From positions 1 to 35,519 of the forward strand of contig JBIIRI010000012.1 in NCBI GenBank assembly GCA_044341625.1: 35,519 bases of DNA, in the 5' to 3' direction. Position numbers and translations under genes: made by a program. This document shows, piece by piece, positions 24,616-32,675 of the stretch. The notes below the pieces were generated by a model. That model had not been told where the DNA came from and searched no databases. It was given only the letters and a program-made list of their open reading frames with translations. Positions within the stretch are counted from its first letter, which is position 1, and every line of letters begins with the position of its first letter. The stretch comes from Falsiroseomonas sp044341625 (GTDB taxonomy: Bacteria; Pseudomonadota; Alphaproteobacteria; Acetobacterales; Acetobacteraceae).

Positions 24616-26763
24616 ATGCCGCAGATCCTGATCCTTGACGATCGCGGAACCAACCAGCGCGTCCTGTCGCGCCTCGCCGCCTCCATCGAGCCCGACATCA
24701 CGGTTGTATCCTTCGGCGACCCGCATCTCGCGCTCGAATGGCTGGAGACGCATGACGCCGACCTGATCATCACCGACTTCAAGATGCCGAACCTCGACGG
24801 CGCCCAGGTGACACGCCGGCTGCGGTCCATGCCGCGCACGGCCGATGTCCCGGTCATCGTCGTCACCGTCTATGATGACCGGAAGTTCCGACTGCTGGCG
24901 CTGGAAGCGGGCGCGACCGATTTCCTGCTGGCGCCGGTGGATCACGTCGAGTTCCGCACCCGGGTCCGCAATCTGCTCGCGCTGCGACGCCACCAGCTGG
25001 CGTCGAAGCGACAGGCGGAACGGCTGCAGCTCGACCTCGAGACCTCCGAACGCCTGCGGACCGACCTGACCCGCGAAAGCCGGGAGGCCCTGGCCCAGCT
25101 GATCGACACCGTCCACGCCATGGTCAGCGCCGCCGATCGGGACGGGCGGCTTGTCTTCGTCAACCTCGCCCAGGCCCAAGCGGTCGGCCGTTCGCCGGCC
25201 GATCTCGTCGGCTGCGACGTCACCGATCTGTTCGGCGCGGAGCGCGGCGCCTTTGCTCGCGAATTGGACGCGGAGGTCTTCGCGACCGGGCAAGCCCTGC
25301 CCGGCTTCGAGGAAAGCGTGGTCTGGCACGACGGCACACGCCGCGACCTGCACACCACCAAGGCGGCGCTGCGCGACGCGGGGGGGCGGGTCTCGGCGGT
25401 GCTGTCCACATCCATCGACATCACCGACCGCAAGCGCGCGGAGGAACGGCTGCGCTACCTCGCCCAGCACGATCCCCTCACGGGCTTGCCGAACCGCGCC
25501 TACCTCGGTGAGCTGCTGGACAGCCGCTGCGGCCATGGGCGCAGGGCGGAAGATGGGCTCGCGCTCCATCTGCTCGACCTCGACCGCTTCAAGGCGGTGA
25601 ACGACGCGCTGGGCCACCAGGCGGGCGACCGGCTTCTGGTCCAGGTGGCGCGCAGGCTCCGGGCCACGCTGCGTGAAGGGGATGTCGTCGCGCGGCTCGG
25701 CGGCGACGAATTCGCGATCCTCCAGCAGGACATCGCCGGCGCCTCGGACGCCGGCCACCTGGCCGGGCGCGTGCTGGAGGCGTTCCGCAAGCCCTTTCGC
25801 ATCGGCCGGCGCAGCATCTCGATCAGCGTGAGCCTCGGCATCACGCTCTATCCGGAAGATGCCACGAGCGCGGAGGAACTGCTCCGCAACGCCGACCTCG
25901 CGATGTACCGCGCCAAGGCCGCCGGGCGGTCCGTGTTCAGCTTCTTCGATCCCGAAATGGATGCCGCCGCGCAGCAGGCGCTGCGGCTGGAGGCAGAGCT
26001 CCGCCGCGCCCTGGCCCGACGCGAATTCGAGCTGGTGTGGCAGCCGCAGGTCTCGCTCCAAAGCGGCCGCATCTGCGGCGCGGAAGCGCTGCTGCGATGG
26101 CGCCACGCCGAACATGGCGTGATCCTGCCGGCCCAGTTCCTGAACTTGGCGGAGGATACCGGCCTGATCGCGCCGATCACCGAATGGGCGCTGGCCACCG
26201 CCTGCGCGCAGGGTGTCGCGTGGCAAAAGCGTCGCCCGGGCGGGCTGCGGATCTCCGTCAACCTTTCGCCCAGCCTGTTCGCCAACCGCGACGTGCGCGG
26301 CATGGTGGTGGACGCGCTGGGGGCGAGCGGGCTCGATCCCAGCCTTCTCGACCTCGAGATCACCGAACGCGTGCTGCTGGACAAGCTGGAGGAGGTCGCG
26401 GCCACGCTGCGATCCCTGCGGGAGGTCGGCGTCGCCTTCTCCATCGACGATTTCGGCACCGGCTATTCCTCGCTCACCTATGCCAAGAGCCTGCCCGTGC
26501 GGCGGCTGAAGGTGGACCAGAGCTTCGTCGCCCGGCTGGATACCGACCGCGCCGATGCCGCGATCGCCGGCGCGATCATCAGCCTCGCCCACGGGCTCGG
26601 CATGGACGCGGTCGCCGAGGGGGTGGAAACCGCACAGCAGCTGGAAGCGCTGCGCCGCCTCGGCTGCGACGAGGTCCAGGGATACTTCGTCTGCGCGCCC
26701 GTCTCGGCCGAGGAGCTGACCGCGATGCTGGACGCCGACGCCGCGCATGTGACGACCGCATGA
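24616..26763 (+). CDS. REC-PAS-GGDEF-EAL response regulator (RpfG-position protein)
   Basis: This 715-residue cytoplasmic protein joins a receiver domain (1-125), a PAS domain (about 155-275), a GGDEF diguanylate cyclase and an EAL phosphodiesterase. The receiver has phosphoacceptor D54 (ITDFKMPNLDG) but alanine (A106, FLLAPVD) at the usual lysine. The cyclase keeps GGDEF (362-366) and the inhibitory site RExD (353-356) five residues before it. The EAL domain keeps E490-A491-L492, N549, the EITE motif (581-584), DDFGTGYS, K632 and E668, so both activities look possible. ATG 24616 (GGAG before it) starts at MPQILILDD; ATG 24589 is less likely. It overlaps the RpfC-like kinase by 4 bases, implying partnership. 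Confidence 0.92.
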   Translation: MPQILILDDRGTNQRVLSRLAASIEPDITVVSFGDPHLALEWLETHDADLIITDFKMPNLDGAQVTRRLRSMPRTADVPVIVVTVYDDRKFRLLALEAGATDFLLAPVDHVEFRTRVRNLLALRRHQLASKRQAERLQLDLETSERLRTDLTRESREALAQLIDTVHAMVSAADRDGRLVFVNLAQAQAVGRSPADLVGCDVTDLFGAERGAFARELDAEVFATGQALPGFEESVVWHDGTRRDLHTTKAALRDAGGRVSAVLSTSIDITDRKRAEERLRYLAQHDPLTGLPNRAYLGELLDSRCGHGRRAEDGLALHLLDLDRFKAVNDALGHQAGDRLLVQVARRLRATLREGDVVARLGGDEFAILQQDIAGASDAGHLAGRVLEAFRKPFRIGRRSISISVSLGITLYPEDATSAEELLRNADLAMYRAKAAGRSVFSFFDPEMDAAAQQALRLEAELRRALARREFELVWQPQVSLQSGRICGAEALLRWRHAEHGVILPAQFLNLAEDTGLIAPITEWALATACAQGVAWQKRRPGGLRISVNLSPSLFANRDVRGMVVDALGASGLDPSLLDLEITERVLLDKLEEVAATLRSLREVGVAFSIDDFGTGYSSLTYAKSLPVRRLKVDQSFVARLDTDRADAAIAGAIISLAHGLGMDAVAEGVETAQQLEALRRLGCDEVQGYFVCAPVSAEELTAMLDADAAHVTTA

Positions 26764-29222
26764 GCGGCGCGCCGCGCCCCACGGGCTTCGCCGCCCTTCG
26801 CGGCCGGCCCGACACGGAACACGAGATGAGCTTCAACCGGCTGGCCTTCGCGCTGGTCATCTCGGTCTATCTGTACGCCGAGGACGCGCCGCCGCTGGCG
26901 CAGCTCCTCTCCGGTCTCTACTGGCTGGTCGCGATCGGGCTGTTCGCCCACATCCTGCGCTGGCCCGCGACCAACAAGCCGCGCCGCGTCATCGCGCTCT
27001 GCCTCGACATGGGCTTCCTGTGCGCGGAGCTGCATGTCGGCGAGGAGATCACCTCCGCCCTCGCGCCGATCTATCTGTGGGTCATCCTCGGCAACGGCTT
27101 CCGCTTCGGCGTGGCCTGGCTGCGCGGCGGGGCGGCGATCGCGATCGTCGGCTTCGTCACGGTCTGGATCACCACGCCCTTCTGGTACACGCAGCCGCAC
27201 CTGTCGGGCGGCTTCCTGCTGGGTCTCATCGCAATCCCCGCCTATGCCGGCACGCTGGTCCGCAAACTGAATGCCGCCAAGCACCAGGCGGAACAGGCCA
27301 GCCAGGCGAAGAGCATCTTCCTCGCCAGCGTCAGCCACGGGCTGCGAACGCCGCTGAACGCCATCATCGGCATGGGCGGCCTGCTGAAGCGTTCGCGGCT
27401 CGACCCCGAGCAGCGCGAGATGGCGCGCACGGTGACCGAGGCCGGGCGCGAGCTGCTCGGGCTGATCGACGGCATCCTCGATTTCTCCCGCATCGAGGCG
27501 GGGCGCGTTCCGATCAGCCTGGAACCCATCGCGCTGGCCACGCTGCTGGCCGAGACGCAGCGGATGCTGGCATCGCAGGCGCAGGAAAAGGGTGTCCGGC
27601 TTCTGTTCCACGTCTCGCCGCGCACGCCGCCCTGGGTGAGCGCCGATCCGCGGCTGCTGCGCGATCTGCTGCTGAATCTGGCCGGCAACGCGGTGAAGTT
27701 CACGGAGGCGGGAAGCGTCTGCATCGCCTGCGACGCCGCCGAGGCGGAAGGCAGGCTCTGGCTGACCATGGAGGTCAGCGATACCGGCATCGGCATCGCG
27801 TCCGACGCGCAGGCTCGCATCTTCGACAGCTTCGTCCAGGCCGACCCGACGATCATGAGCCGCTACGGGGGCAGCGGGCTCGGCCTTGCGATCTGCAAGC
27901 GGATCGTCGGGCAGCTTGGCGGGCGGATCGGCGTCGAGAGCAGCCCGGGCCTCGGCAGCACCTTCCGCATCTCCCTGCCGGTGGCGCGCCACGCGGGCGT
28001 GCCGCCGACCACGATGGCGGAGGCGGTGCTGCTGGCGCCGGATGCGGCGGCGCGCGCGGTGCGCCTGTCCCTGGCCGGGCTTCCCCTGCGACCGGCCGCG
28101 TCGCTGGCGGAAGCCGTGGCGCTGCTGCAATCCATGCCGCCCGCCGCGCCGCGCGTGCTGCTCGCGCTGCCGCAGCCCTTGGGGCTTTCGGCCGAGGCGA
28201 TCGGCGAGGCGATGGCGCCGCTGGACCAGAGCGGGGCCTGCCGCACGATCCTGCTGCTGGAGTCGCCGCCCAACGGCCTGCCCGCCCTGGCGATCCGCCG
28301 CGCCGCGCTATCGCTTCTGCCTGCCGCCGCCACGGCGCCAGAGATCGCCGCGGCGCTCGGCCTCGCCGGCGCGCTGGCCGCGCCGGCGGACGCGCCGGAA
28401 GCCGAATGGGCCAGAGACGCACACAGCGTCTCTGTGCTCGTCGTCGACGACAACCGGGTGAATCGCCGCGTGGTGCAGCGGATCCTGGAAAGCGCCGGTC
28501 ATTGCGCGACGCTGGTCACGAATGGGGAGGAAGCGCTGGACGCGCTGGAGGAAGCGCGCTTCGACCTGGTTCTGATGGATGTGAACATGCCGGTGCTGGA
28601 TGGGATCGAGGCGGCACGGCTGTACCAGCTTCAGTCGCTCGGCCGGCGGCGCGTGCCGATCCTGGCGCTGACCGCCGACGCGACGCCCCAGGCGCGGCAG
28701 CGCTGCCTGGACGCCGGCATCGAGGCATGCCTGACCAAGCCGGTGACGCCGGCCGCCTTGCTGGAAGCCGTGCGCGCCCATGCCCTGATGGACAGCGCAA
28801 GCCCGCTGGCGGCGCAGGTGACCGAGATCTCGGCCCATCCGCGCTTCCGTCCCAGCGGCCCACCGACGATCGATGAGTCCGCGCTGGCGGATCTGGAGGC
28901 GCTGGGTGGCCAAGCCTTCGTCGAATCGGTGGTCGCGGAAGTCCTGGCCGACGCCGAGATGCTGCTGGCCGAATTGTCGGCCGCCGCGGCGTCCCACGAT
29001 TTCGCCGCCTTCCGGGCCAAGGCCCATTCCCTGCGCAGCGCGGCGGTGAACATCGGCGCGCGCGCCTTCTGCGACCTGTGCCGCGTGGCGCAGGATGCGG
29101 ATGCCGACGACATCGCCGCGGCGGGCGCGCACCTCGTCGCAAGGCTGTCCGACGAGCTCGACCGCACGCGGCAGGCGCTGGGTCAGCGCGCCGCCGGGTC
29201 GTCCTCGGCGCAGACCACCTGA
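26760..29222 (+). CDS. RpfC-like membrane hybrid sensor kinase (putative DSF sensor)
   Basis: This 820-residue protein has a cytoplasmic start (RGRPDTEHEMSFNRL) like that of RpfC and an N-terminal block of about five membrane helices (25-165). HisKA has H193 in SHGLRTPLN, and the ATPase domain shows NAVKFTEAG, DTGIGIA and GGSGLGLAICK. A degenerate receiver (about 415-535) without a phosphoacceptor, a full receiver (D607 in LMDVNMP, K660) and a C-terminal HPt domain (H756 in KAHSLRSAAVNIG) follow. This membrane/HK/REC/HPt order is that of RpfC, which senses diffusible signal factor. The residue after the catalytic histidine is glycine instead of the usual glutamate. It is coupled to the REC-GGDEF-EAL gene and convergent with the RpfF-like gene, as rpfC and rpfF are in Xanthomonas. 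Confidence 0.88.
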   Translation: MSGAPRPTGFAALRGRPDTEHEMSFNRLAFALVISVYLYAEDAPPLAQLLSGLYWLVAIGLFAHILRWPATNKPRRVIALCLDMGFLCAELHVGEEITSALAPIYLWVILGNGFRFGVAWLRGGAAIAIVGFVTVWITTPFWYTQPHLSGGFLLGLIAIPAYAGTLVRKLNAAKHQAEQASQAKSIFLASVSHGLRTPLNAIIGMGGLLKRSRLDPEQREMARTVTEAGRELLGLIDGILDFSRIEAGRVPISLEPIALATLLAETQRMLASQAQEKGVRLLFHVSPRTPPWVSADPRLLRDLLLNLAGNAVKFTEAGSVCIACDAAEAEGRLWLTMEVSDTGIGIASDAQARIFDSFVQADPTIMSRYGGSGLGLAICKRIVGQLGGRIGVESSPGLGSTFRISLPVARHAGVPPTTMAEAVLLAPDAAARAVRLSLAGLPLRPAASLAEAVALLQSMPPAAPRVLLALPQPLGLSAEAIGEAMAPLDQSGACRTILLLESPPNGLPALAIRRAALSLLPAAATAPEIAAALGLAGALAAPADAPEAEWARDAHSVSVLVVDDNRVNRRVVQRILESAGHCATLVTNGEEALDALEEARFDLVLMDVNMPVLDGIEAARLYQLQSLGRRRVPILALTADATPQARQRCLDAGIEACLTKPVTPAALLEAVRAHALMDSASPLAAQVTEISAHPRFRPSGPPTIDESALADLEALGGQAFVESVVAEVLADAEMLLAELSAAAASHDFAAFRAKAHSLRSAAVNIGARAFCDLCRVAQDADADDIAAAGAHLVARLSDELDRTRQALGQRAAGSSSAQTT

Positions 29223-29229
29223 ACCGCTG

Positions 29230-29257
29230 CCCGCCGGGCCTCGTGGGGCCCGGCGGG
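29230..29257. terminator. Bidirectional terminator between rpfC-like and rpfF-like genes
   Basis: CCCGCCGGGCC (29230-29240) pairs perfectly with GGCCCGGCGGG (29247-29257) around TCGTGG. It sits in the 48 bases between the two converging stop codons. No T-run follows, but the 11-bp GC stem is very stable. Confidence 0.65.
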
Positions 29258-29270
29258 GGCCGGCACGGCC

Positions 29271-30221
29271 CTACTCCGCCGCCTGGGTCAGCGGCGCCGC
29301 CTCCGCCGCTTGCGACAGGCGCTTCTCCTGCGCCGCCGTCAGCCGCAGCATCTTGCGGATGTCGAGATCGCTGACGCCAAGCGCCGTCTCGCTCCAGATC
29401 TCGACGATATCGCGCAGCTCGGCGAGCGTGACGGGATTGGCGCGGCGCCGGGCGCGGAAGATGGCCTGCAGCGCGTTGTGCTTGCGGTCGTTGCGGTCGA
29501 TGTAGTCCCGCACGGCGGCTTCGCCCTTGCCATCCTCGGCCACCACATCCACCAGGCCGAGCGCGTGCAGTTCCTCGGCGCTGTAGAGCCGGCCGGAGGT
29601 GATCATCCGCTCCGCCTGGACCGGCCCGACGCGGCGCGACAGGAAGGAATAGGCGCCCATGCCGGGGAACAGGTTGAACAGGATCTCCGGCAGGCCGAAC
29701 TTCGCGCTCCGCTCGGCCACGATCACGTCGAAGGCCAGCGCGCATTCGAAGCCGCCGCCGAGCGCATCGCCCTGCACCAGCGCAATCGTCACCGCCGGCG
29801 CCTTGAAGGCTTCCGAATTACCGTGGATCGCCTCCACGCAGAGATGCCCGTAGCGCCGCAGCGCGTTGAGATCGCGTGCGCGGATCTTCTCGGCGAAATG
29901 CGACAAGTCGCCGCCCAGGTTGAAGATGCCGGGGATGCGGCTGCCCATGACGTACCAGCGCGCCGGCAGCGGCGTGTCGGCGCCACGGCTGGGTGCCAGC
30001 GCGTCGCGCAGCAACGCCTGCTGGGCCAGGATGTCCGACAGCAGGTCTATGGTGAAGCAGGGCTTCGGCCCCGGGCGCATCCAGGCCCAGAAGGACGCGC
30101 TGCCCCGGTCCAGATGCGTCTCGAGCGTGTCGTAGCGCGCGGCGGCGAGGTCGGCGGCGGGGATGCCGAAGGACTGCGCTGTCACGTCGCGACCGGGAAT
30201 GGGAAGGGGTAGGTGGGTCAT
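29271..30221 (-). CDS. rpfF: RpfF-type DSF synthase (crotonase family)
   Basis: RpfF makes cis-2-unsaturated fatty acid signals (DSF) from acyl-ACP by combined dehydratase and thioesterase action. The 316-residue protein carries the features that separate RpfF from ordinary enoyl-CoA hydratases: GIFNLGGDLSHFAEKI, TIALVQGDALGGGFECALAF with E159, and GLPEILFNLFPGMGAYSFL with E179. The 20-residue spacing equals that of the catalytic pair E141/E161 of Xanthomonas RpfF. C-terminal residues (about 235-316) are helical and charged. ATG 30221 has GGAG 9 bases before it. It faces the RpfC-like kinase across a terminator. Strong match, though an atypical crotonase cannot be wholly excluded. Confidence 0.88.
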   Translation of the reverse strand: MTHLPLPIPGRDVTAQSFGIPAADLAAARYDTLETHLDRGSASFWAWMRPGPKPCFTIDLLSDILAQQALLRDALAPSRGADTPLPARWYVMGSRIPGIFNLGGDLSHFAEKIRARDLNALRRYGHLCVEAIHGNSEAFKAPAVTIALVQGDALGGGFECALAFDVIVAERSAKFGLPEILFNLFPGMGAYSFLSRRVGPVQAERMITSGRLYSAEELHALGLVDVVAEDGKGEAAVRDYIDRNDRKHNALQAIFRARRRANPVTLAELRDIVEIWSETALGVSDLDIRKMLRLTAAQEKRLSQAAEAAPLTQAAE

Positions 30222-30519
30222 GTTTCCGCTCCATGGCTTGCCATCACCAACCCCCGGCAGAAACGAACACCGCCCCAACCGCAGATTGGTGGTGCAATAT
30301 ACTAATTCACAACCATTGGGAGCTCTCTTAATAAATACAGCAACCATATGGAGAGCCCACGCCTGTCGTGGGGCGGCCCGCCAGGCCACTCCGATATCAG
30401 GGTGAAGCGGCCGGCCTGCCCATGCCGGGCAGGCCGTTCGGGCCATATGGCCGATAGAAGCGGGGCCGGGTTGGATGGCCCGCATGCGGCCGACAGGGCG
30501 CGTGTTGCGTTGATCTGAA
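30222..30519. other. Non-coding region upstream of rpfF, partly AT-rich
   Basis: No gene is supported here. Around 30290-30350 the DNA is unusually AT-rich and should hold the rpfF promoter (minus strand), but no convincing -35/-10 pair is visible. CAACCAT occurs twice (30310-30316 and 30341-30347), a possible tandem binding site. CGGCCTGCCC (30412-30421) and GGGCAGGCCG (30427-30436) form a 10-bp hairpin, and GGCCATATGGCC (30440-30451) is a short palindrome. Confidence 0.5.
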
Positions 30520-30775
30520 TTGAGGGATGCCGAACGGGCAGCGCTGGAGCCGCAGCTACTTCCGCCGTCCTGGATCGGGCGGCCGCTGAAATGGCTGCGA
30601 CACTGCCCGCCCTGGCAGACCACCCACTGCCAGCTGCACCGCCGGCGCAGCGACGGCACGCTCGAGCAGATGAGCAACGCCCTGCGCGAGCGCGCGCGGT
30701 AGAAGTCGAGGCGACACCGCGAGCGACCGCCCGAAACCGGCGTCGCGATGATCGACGCCCCGCGCTTTGCAATCA
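30520..30775 (+). pseudogene. Degenerate IS5-family transposase remnant
   Basis: Read from TTG 30520, the frame gives RDAERAALEPQLLPPSWIGR and PLKWLRHCPPWQTTHCQLHR, then RRSDGTLEQMSNALRERAR before a TAG at 30700. Past the stop it continues as RERPPETGVAMIDA. These pieces align in order with the start of IS5-type transposases (DAEWALIEPLLP, RGRPRKW, PPWQTVY, DGTWERIN and AGVIDSQSV), with the middle block between RKW and PPWQ deleted. The catalytic DDE core is absent and no terminal repeats were recognised, so this is dead insertion-sequence debris. Confidence 0.7.
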
Positions 30776-30982
30776 GCCAGTTAGCCCGGTTCGGATAGCG
30801 TCCGCACGACGCCATGCTCGCTTCCTCATGGCCGGGAGAAGCCTGCATAGATCGGGCCCACGTCAGGTCGCGGGACCCCAAGCCCATCGCGTCCCGTACG
30901 GCCACCCCCCTGGGTTGCTGGGCCAGCCCCGCAAGGCCGAGAATGCGGCCACTCACCGCCTCGTGCCGGAAGGACAAGCAGT

Positions 30983-32470
30983 ATGGCGACCGAACTCACC
31001 CGCCTCACCGCCACCGAGGCTGTTGCCCTACTCCGCCGACGCGAGGTCTCGCCCCTTGACCTGGTCGAGGCCGCGGCCGCCCGTATCACGGAGGTCGAGC
31101 CGGCGGTGAATGCGCTGCCCACCCTTTGCCTGGATCGTGCACGCGACCATGCGAAGCGCCTGATGGACGGCGAAGGCCGGGAGCATGAGAGCGCGGCCGG
31201 CTGGCTCGGCGGGTTGCCCGTCAGCATCAAGGACCTGACCGATGTCGCGGGCGTGCGGACCACCTATGGCTCGCCGATCTTCAAGGACCACGTGCCGCAG
31301 GCCTCCCACCCCGTGGTGAAGCGGATCGAGGCGCGCGGCGGCATCGTGATCGGCAAGTCGAACACGCCGGAATTCGGCGCCGGCGGCTCGACCTTCAACG
31401 AGGTCTTCGGCCGCACGCGCAATCCGTGGAACACCTCGCTCACCTGCGCCGGCAGCACGGGTGGCGGCGCCGTCTCGGTCGCGACCGGCGAGGTCTGGCT
31501 GGCCCAGGGCACGGACCATGCCGGCAGCCTCAGGCGGCCTGGCACCTACTGCTCGGTGGTCGGGCTGCGCCCCTCGCCCGGGCGCATCACGCGCGGCACG
31601 CCGAACAACCTGTTCGCGCCGCTGAGCGTGCAGGGCCCAATGGCGCGCTGCGTCGCCGATCTCGCGCTGTTCCTGGATACCATGGCGGGCTGGTGCCCAC
31701 TCGATCCGCTGACCTATGACGCGCCCGCCACAAGCTATACGCAGGCGGTGGCAGAAGCCGCACGCCACCGGCCGCTTCGGATCGCCTTCACCGCCGATTA
31801 CAACGGCCAGCTGCCGGTGGACCGCGAGACGCGCGAGATCTGCGCGCGCGAGGTGCGGCGCCTCGAGGCGCTGGGCTGCGTGGTGGAGGAAGTCGCGCCC
31901 GACCTCGGCGAGCTGGCGGAGGCCTTCCTGGTGCTCCGCAGCCAGTCCTTCGTGGTCGACCGCGAGCTGCAATTGCAGACCATGCGCGACCAGCTGAAGC
32001 CCGACATCATCTGGAACACCGAGCGCGGCCTGGCCGCCACGCCAAGCCAGCTGGCCTGGGCCGATCGCGAACGCGCCGCCTTCTACCGCCGCATGGCGGC
32101 ACTGTTCGCCAGCTACGATGTGTTCATCACGCCAGGCGCGGCAACGCCGGCCTTCGACGTGATGCTGCGGAACCCACCCAGCATCGCCGGCGTGAAGCTG
32201 GAACACTACATGGCGGGCTCGATGCTGAATGCCGCGATCACCATGGCCGGCTGCCCGGCTGTCGCGGTGCCCTGCGGCTTCGACCAGTATGGCCGCCCGG
32301 TCGGGCTGCAGATCGCCGCGCCGCCTCGGCGCGAGGATGTCGCGCTCCGCGCCGCCGCGCTGTTCGAGGCCGAGACGGGGCTGCACCGCCTTCTGCCCAT
32401 CGATCCCCGCCCTGGCACCGTGCCGCCGCCCGAAGCGGCCCCAGAGCCTGTTTCGGAGCTGGCGAAGTGA
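30983..32470 (+). CDS. Amidase signature family hydrolase
   Basis: Amidase-signature enzymes hydrolyse carboxamides through a Ser-cisSer-Lys triad. The 495-residue protein has K83 in PVSIKDLTDV, the glycine/serine stretch AGSTGGGAV with cis-Ser S158, and the nucleophile S182 in GTDHAGSLRRPG. The C-terminus has the usual ITMAGCPAVAVPCG block and GRPVGLQIAAPP. The linker is AGST where GGSS is commonest. GGAAGGA precedes the ATG. It is not GatA: no gatB or gatC is nearby, and the substrate is unknown. An AEC transporter lies 205 bases downstream. Confidence 0.9.
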   Translation: MATELTRLTATEAVALLRRREVSPLDLVEAAAARITEVEPAVNALPTLCLDRARDHAKRLMDGEGREHESAAGWLGGLPVSIKDLTDVAGVRTTYGSPIFKDHVPQASHPVVKRIEARGGIVIGKSNTPEFGAGGSTFNEVFGRTRNPWNTSLTCAGSTGGGAVSVATGEVWLAQGTDHAGSLRRPGTYCSVVGLRPSPGRITRGTPNNLFAPLSVQGPMARCVADLALFLDTMAGWCPLDPLTYDAPATSYTQAVAEAARHRPLRIAFTADYNGQLPVDRETREICAREVRRLEALGCVVEEVAPDLGELAEAFLVLRSQSFVVDRELQLQTMRDQLKPDIIWNTERGLAATPSQLAWADRERAAFYRRMAALFASYDVFITPGAATPAFDVMLRNPPSIAGVKLEHYMAGSMLNAAITMAGCPAVAVPCGFDQYGRPVGLQIAAPPRREDVALRAAALFEAETGLHRLLPIDPRPGTVPPPEAAPEPVSELAK

Positions 32471-32560
32471 CCCTGCGATAGGCCCGCCCCGCGAACCTGC
32501 TTGGATCGGACGCGTTCGGCGGCGCGGGAGCAGCGCGCTGGTGTCGGACGGCCAACGCAC

Positions 32561-32656
32561 CTAGAGCACGCTGCGTTCGCTTGAACGCAGCGCGTGCTCT
32601 AGAAGTATTTGAATCTAGAGCAAGAAATGCGTTCAGATGTTTCCATCTGAACGCAT
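32561..32656. repeat. Composite palindromic repeat element
   Basis: Two hairpins lie side by side. In the first, CTAGAGCACGCTGCGTTC (32561-32578) pairs with 32583-32602, with only a two-base bulge and a four-base loop. In the second, ATGCGTTCAGATG (32627-32639) pairs perfectly with CATCTGAACGCAT (32644-32656). CTAGAGCA recurs at 32561, inverted at 32595-32602, and again at 32615. This layout is typical of dispersed palindromic (REP-like) elements of alphaproteobacterial intergenic DNA. It also separates the amidase and AEC genes and could work as a terminator. The rest of 32471-32675 shows nothing else. Confidence 0.75.
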
Positions 32657-32675
32657 ATTGCCCTAGCATCACCGC

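Noticed and set aside
24553..26748. 731-codon open frame on the minus strand opposite the REC-PAS-GGDEF-EAL gene
   Set aside because: The plus strand carries intact GGDEF and EAL motifs; the opposite frame is a codon-bias shadow with no recognisable domain.
30302..30772. 156-codon minus-strand frame across the IS5 remnant
   Set aside because: The plus strand shows transposase fragments in order; the minus frame is their shadow and resembles no known protein.
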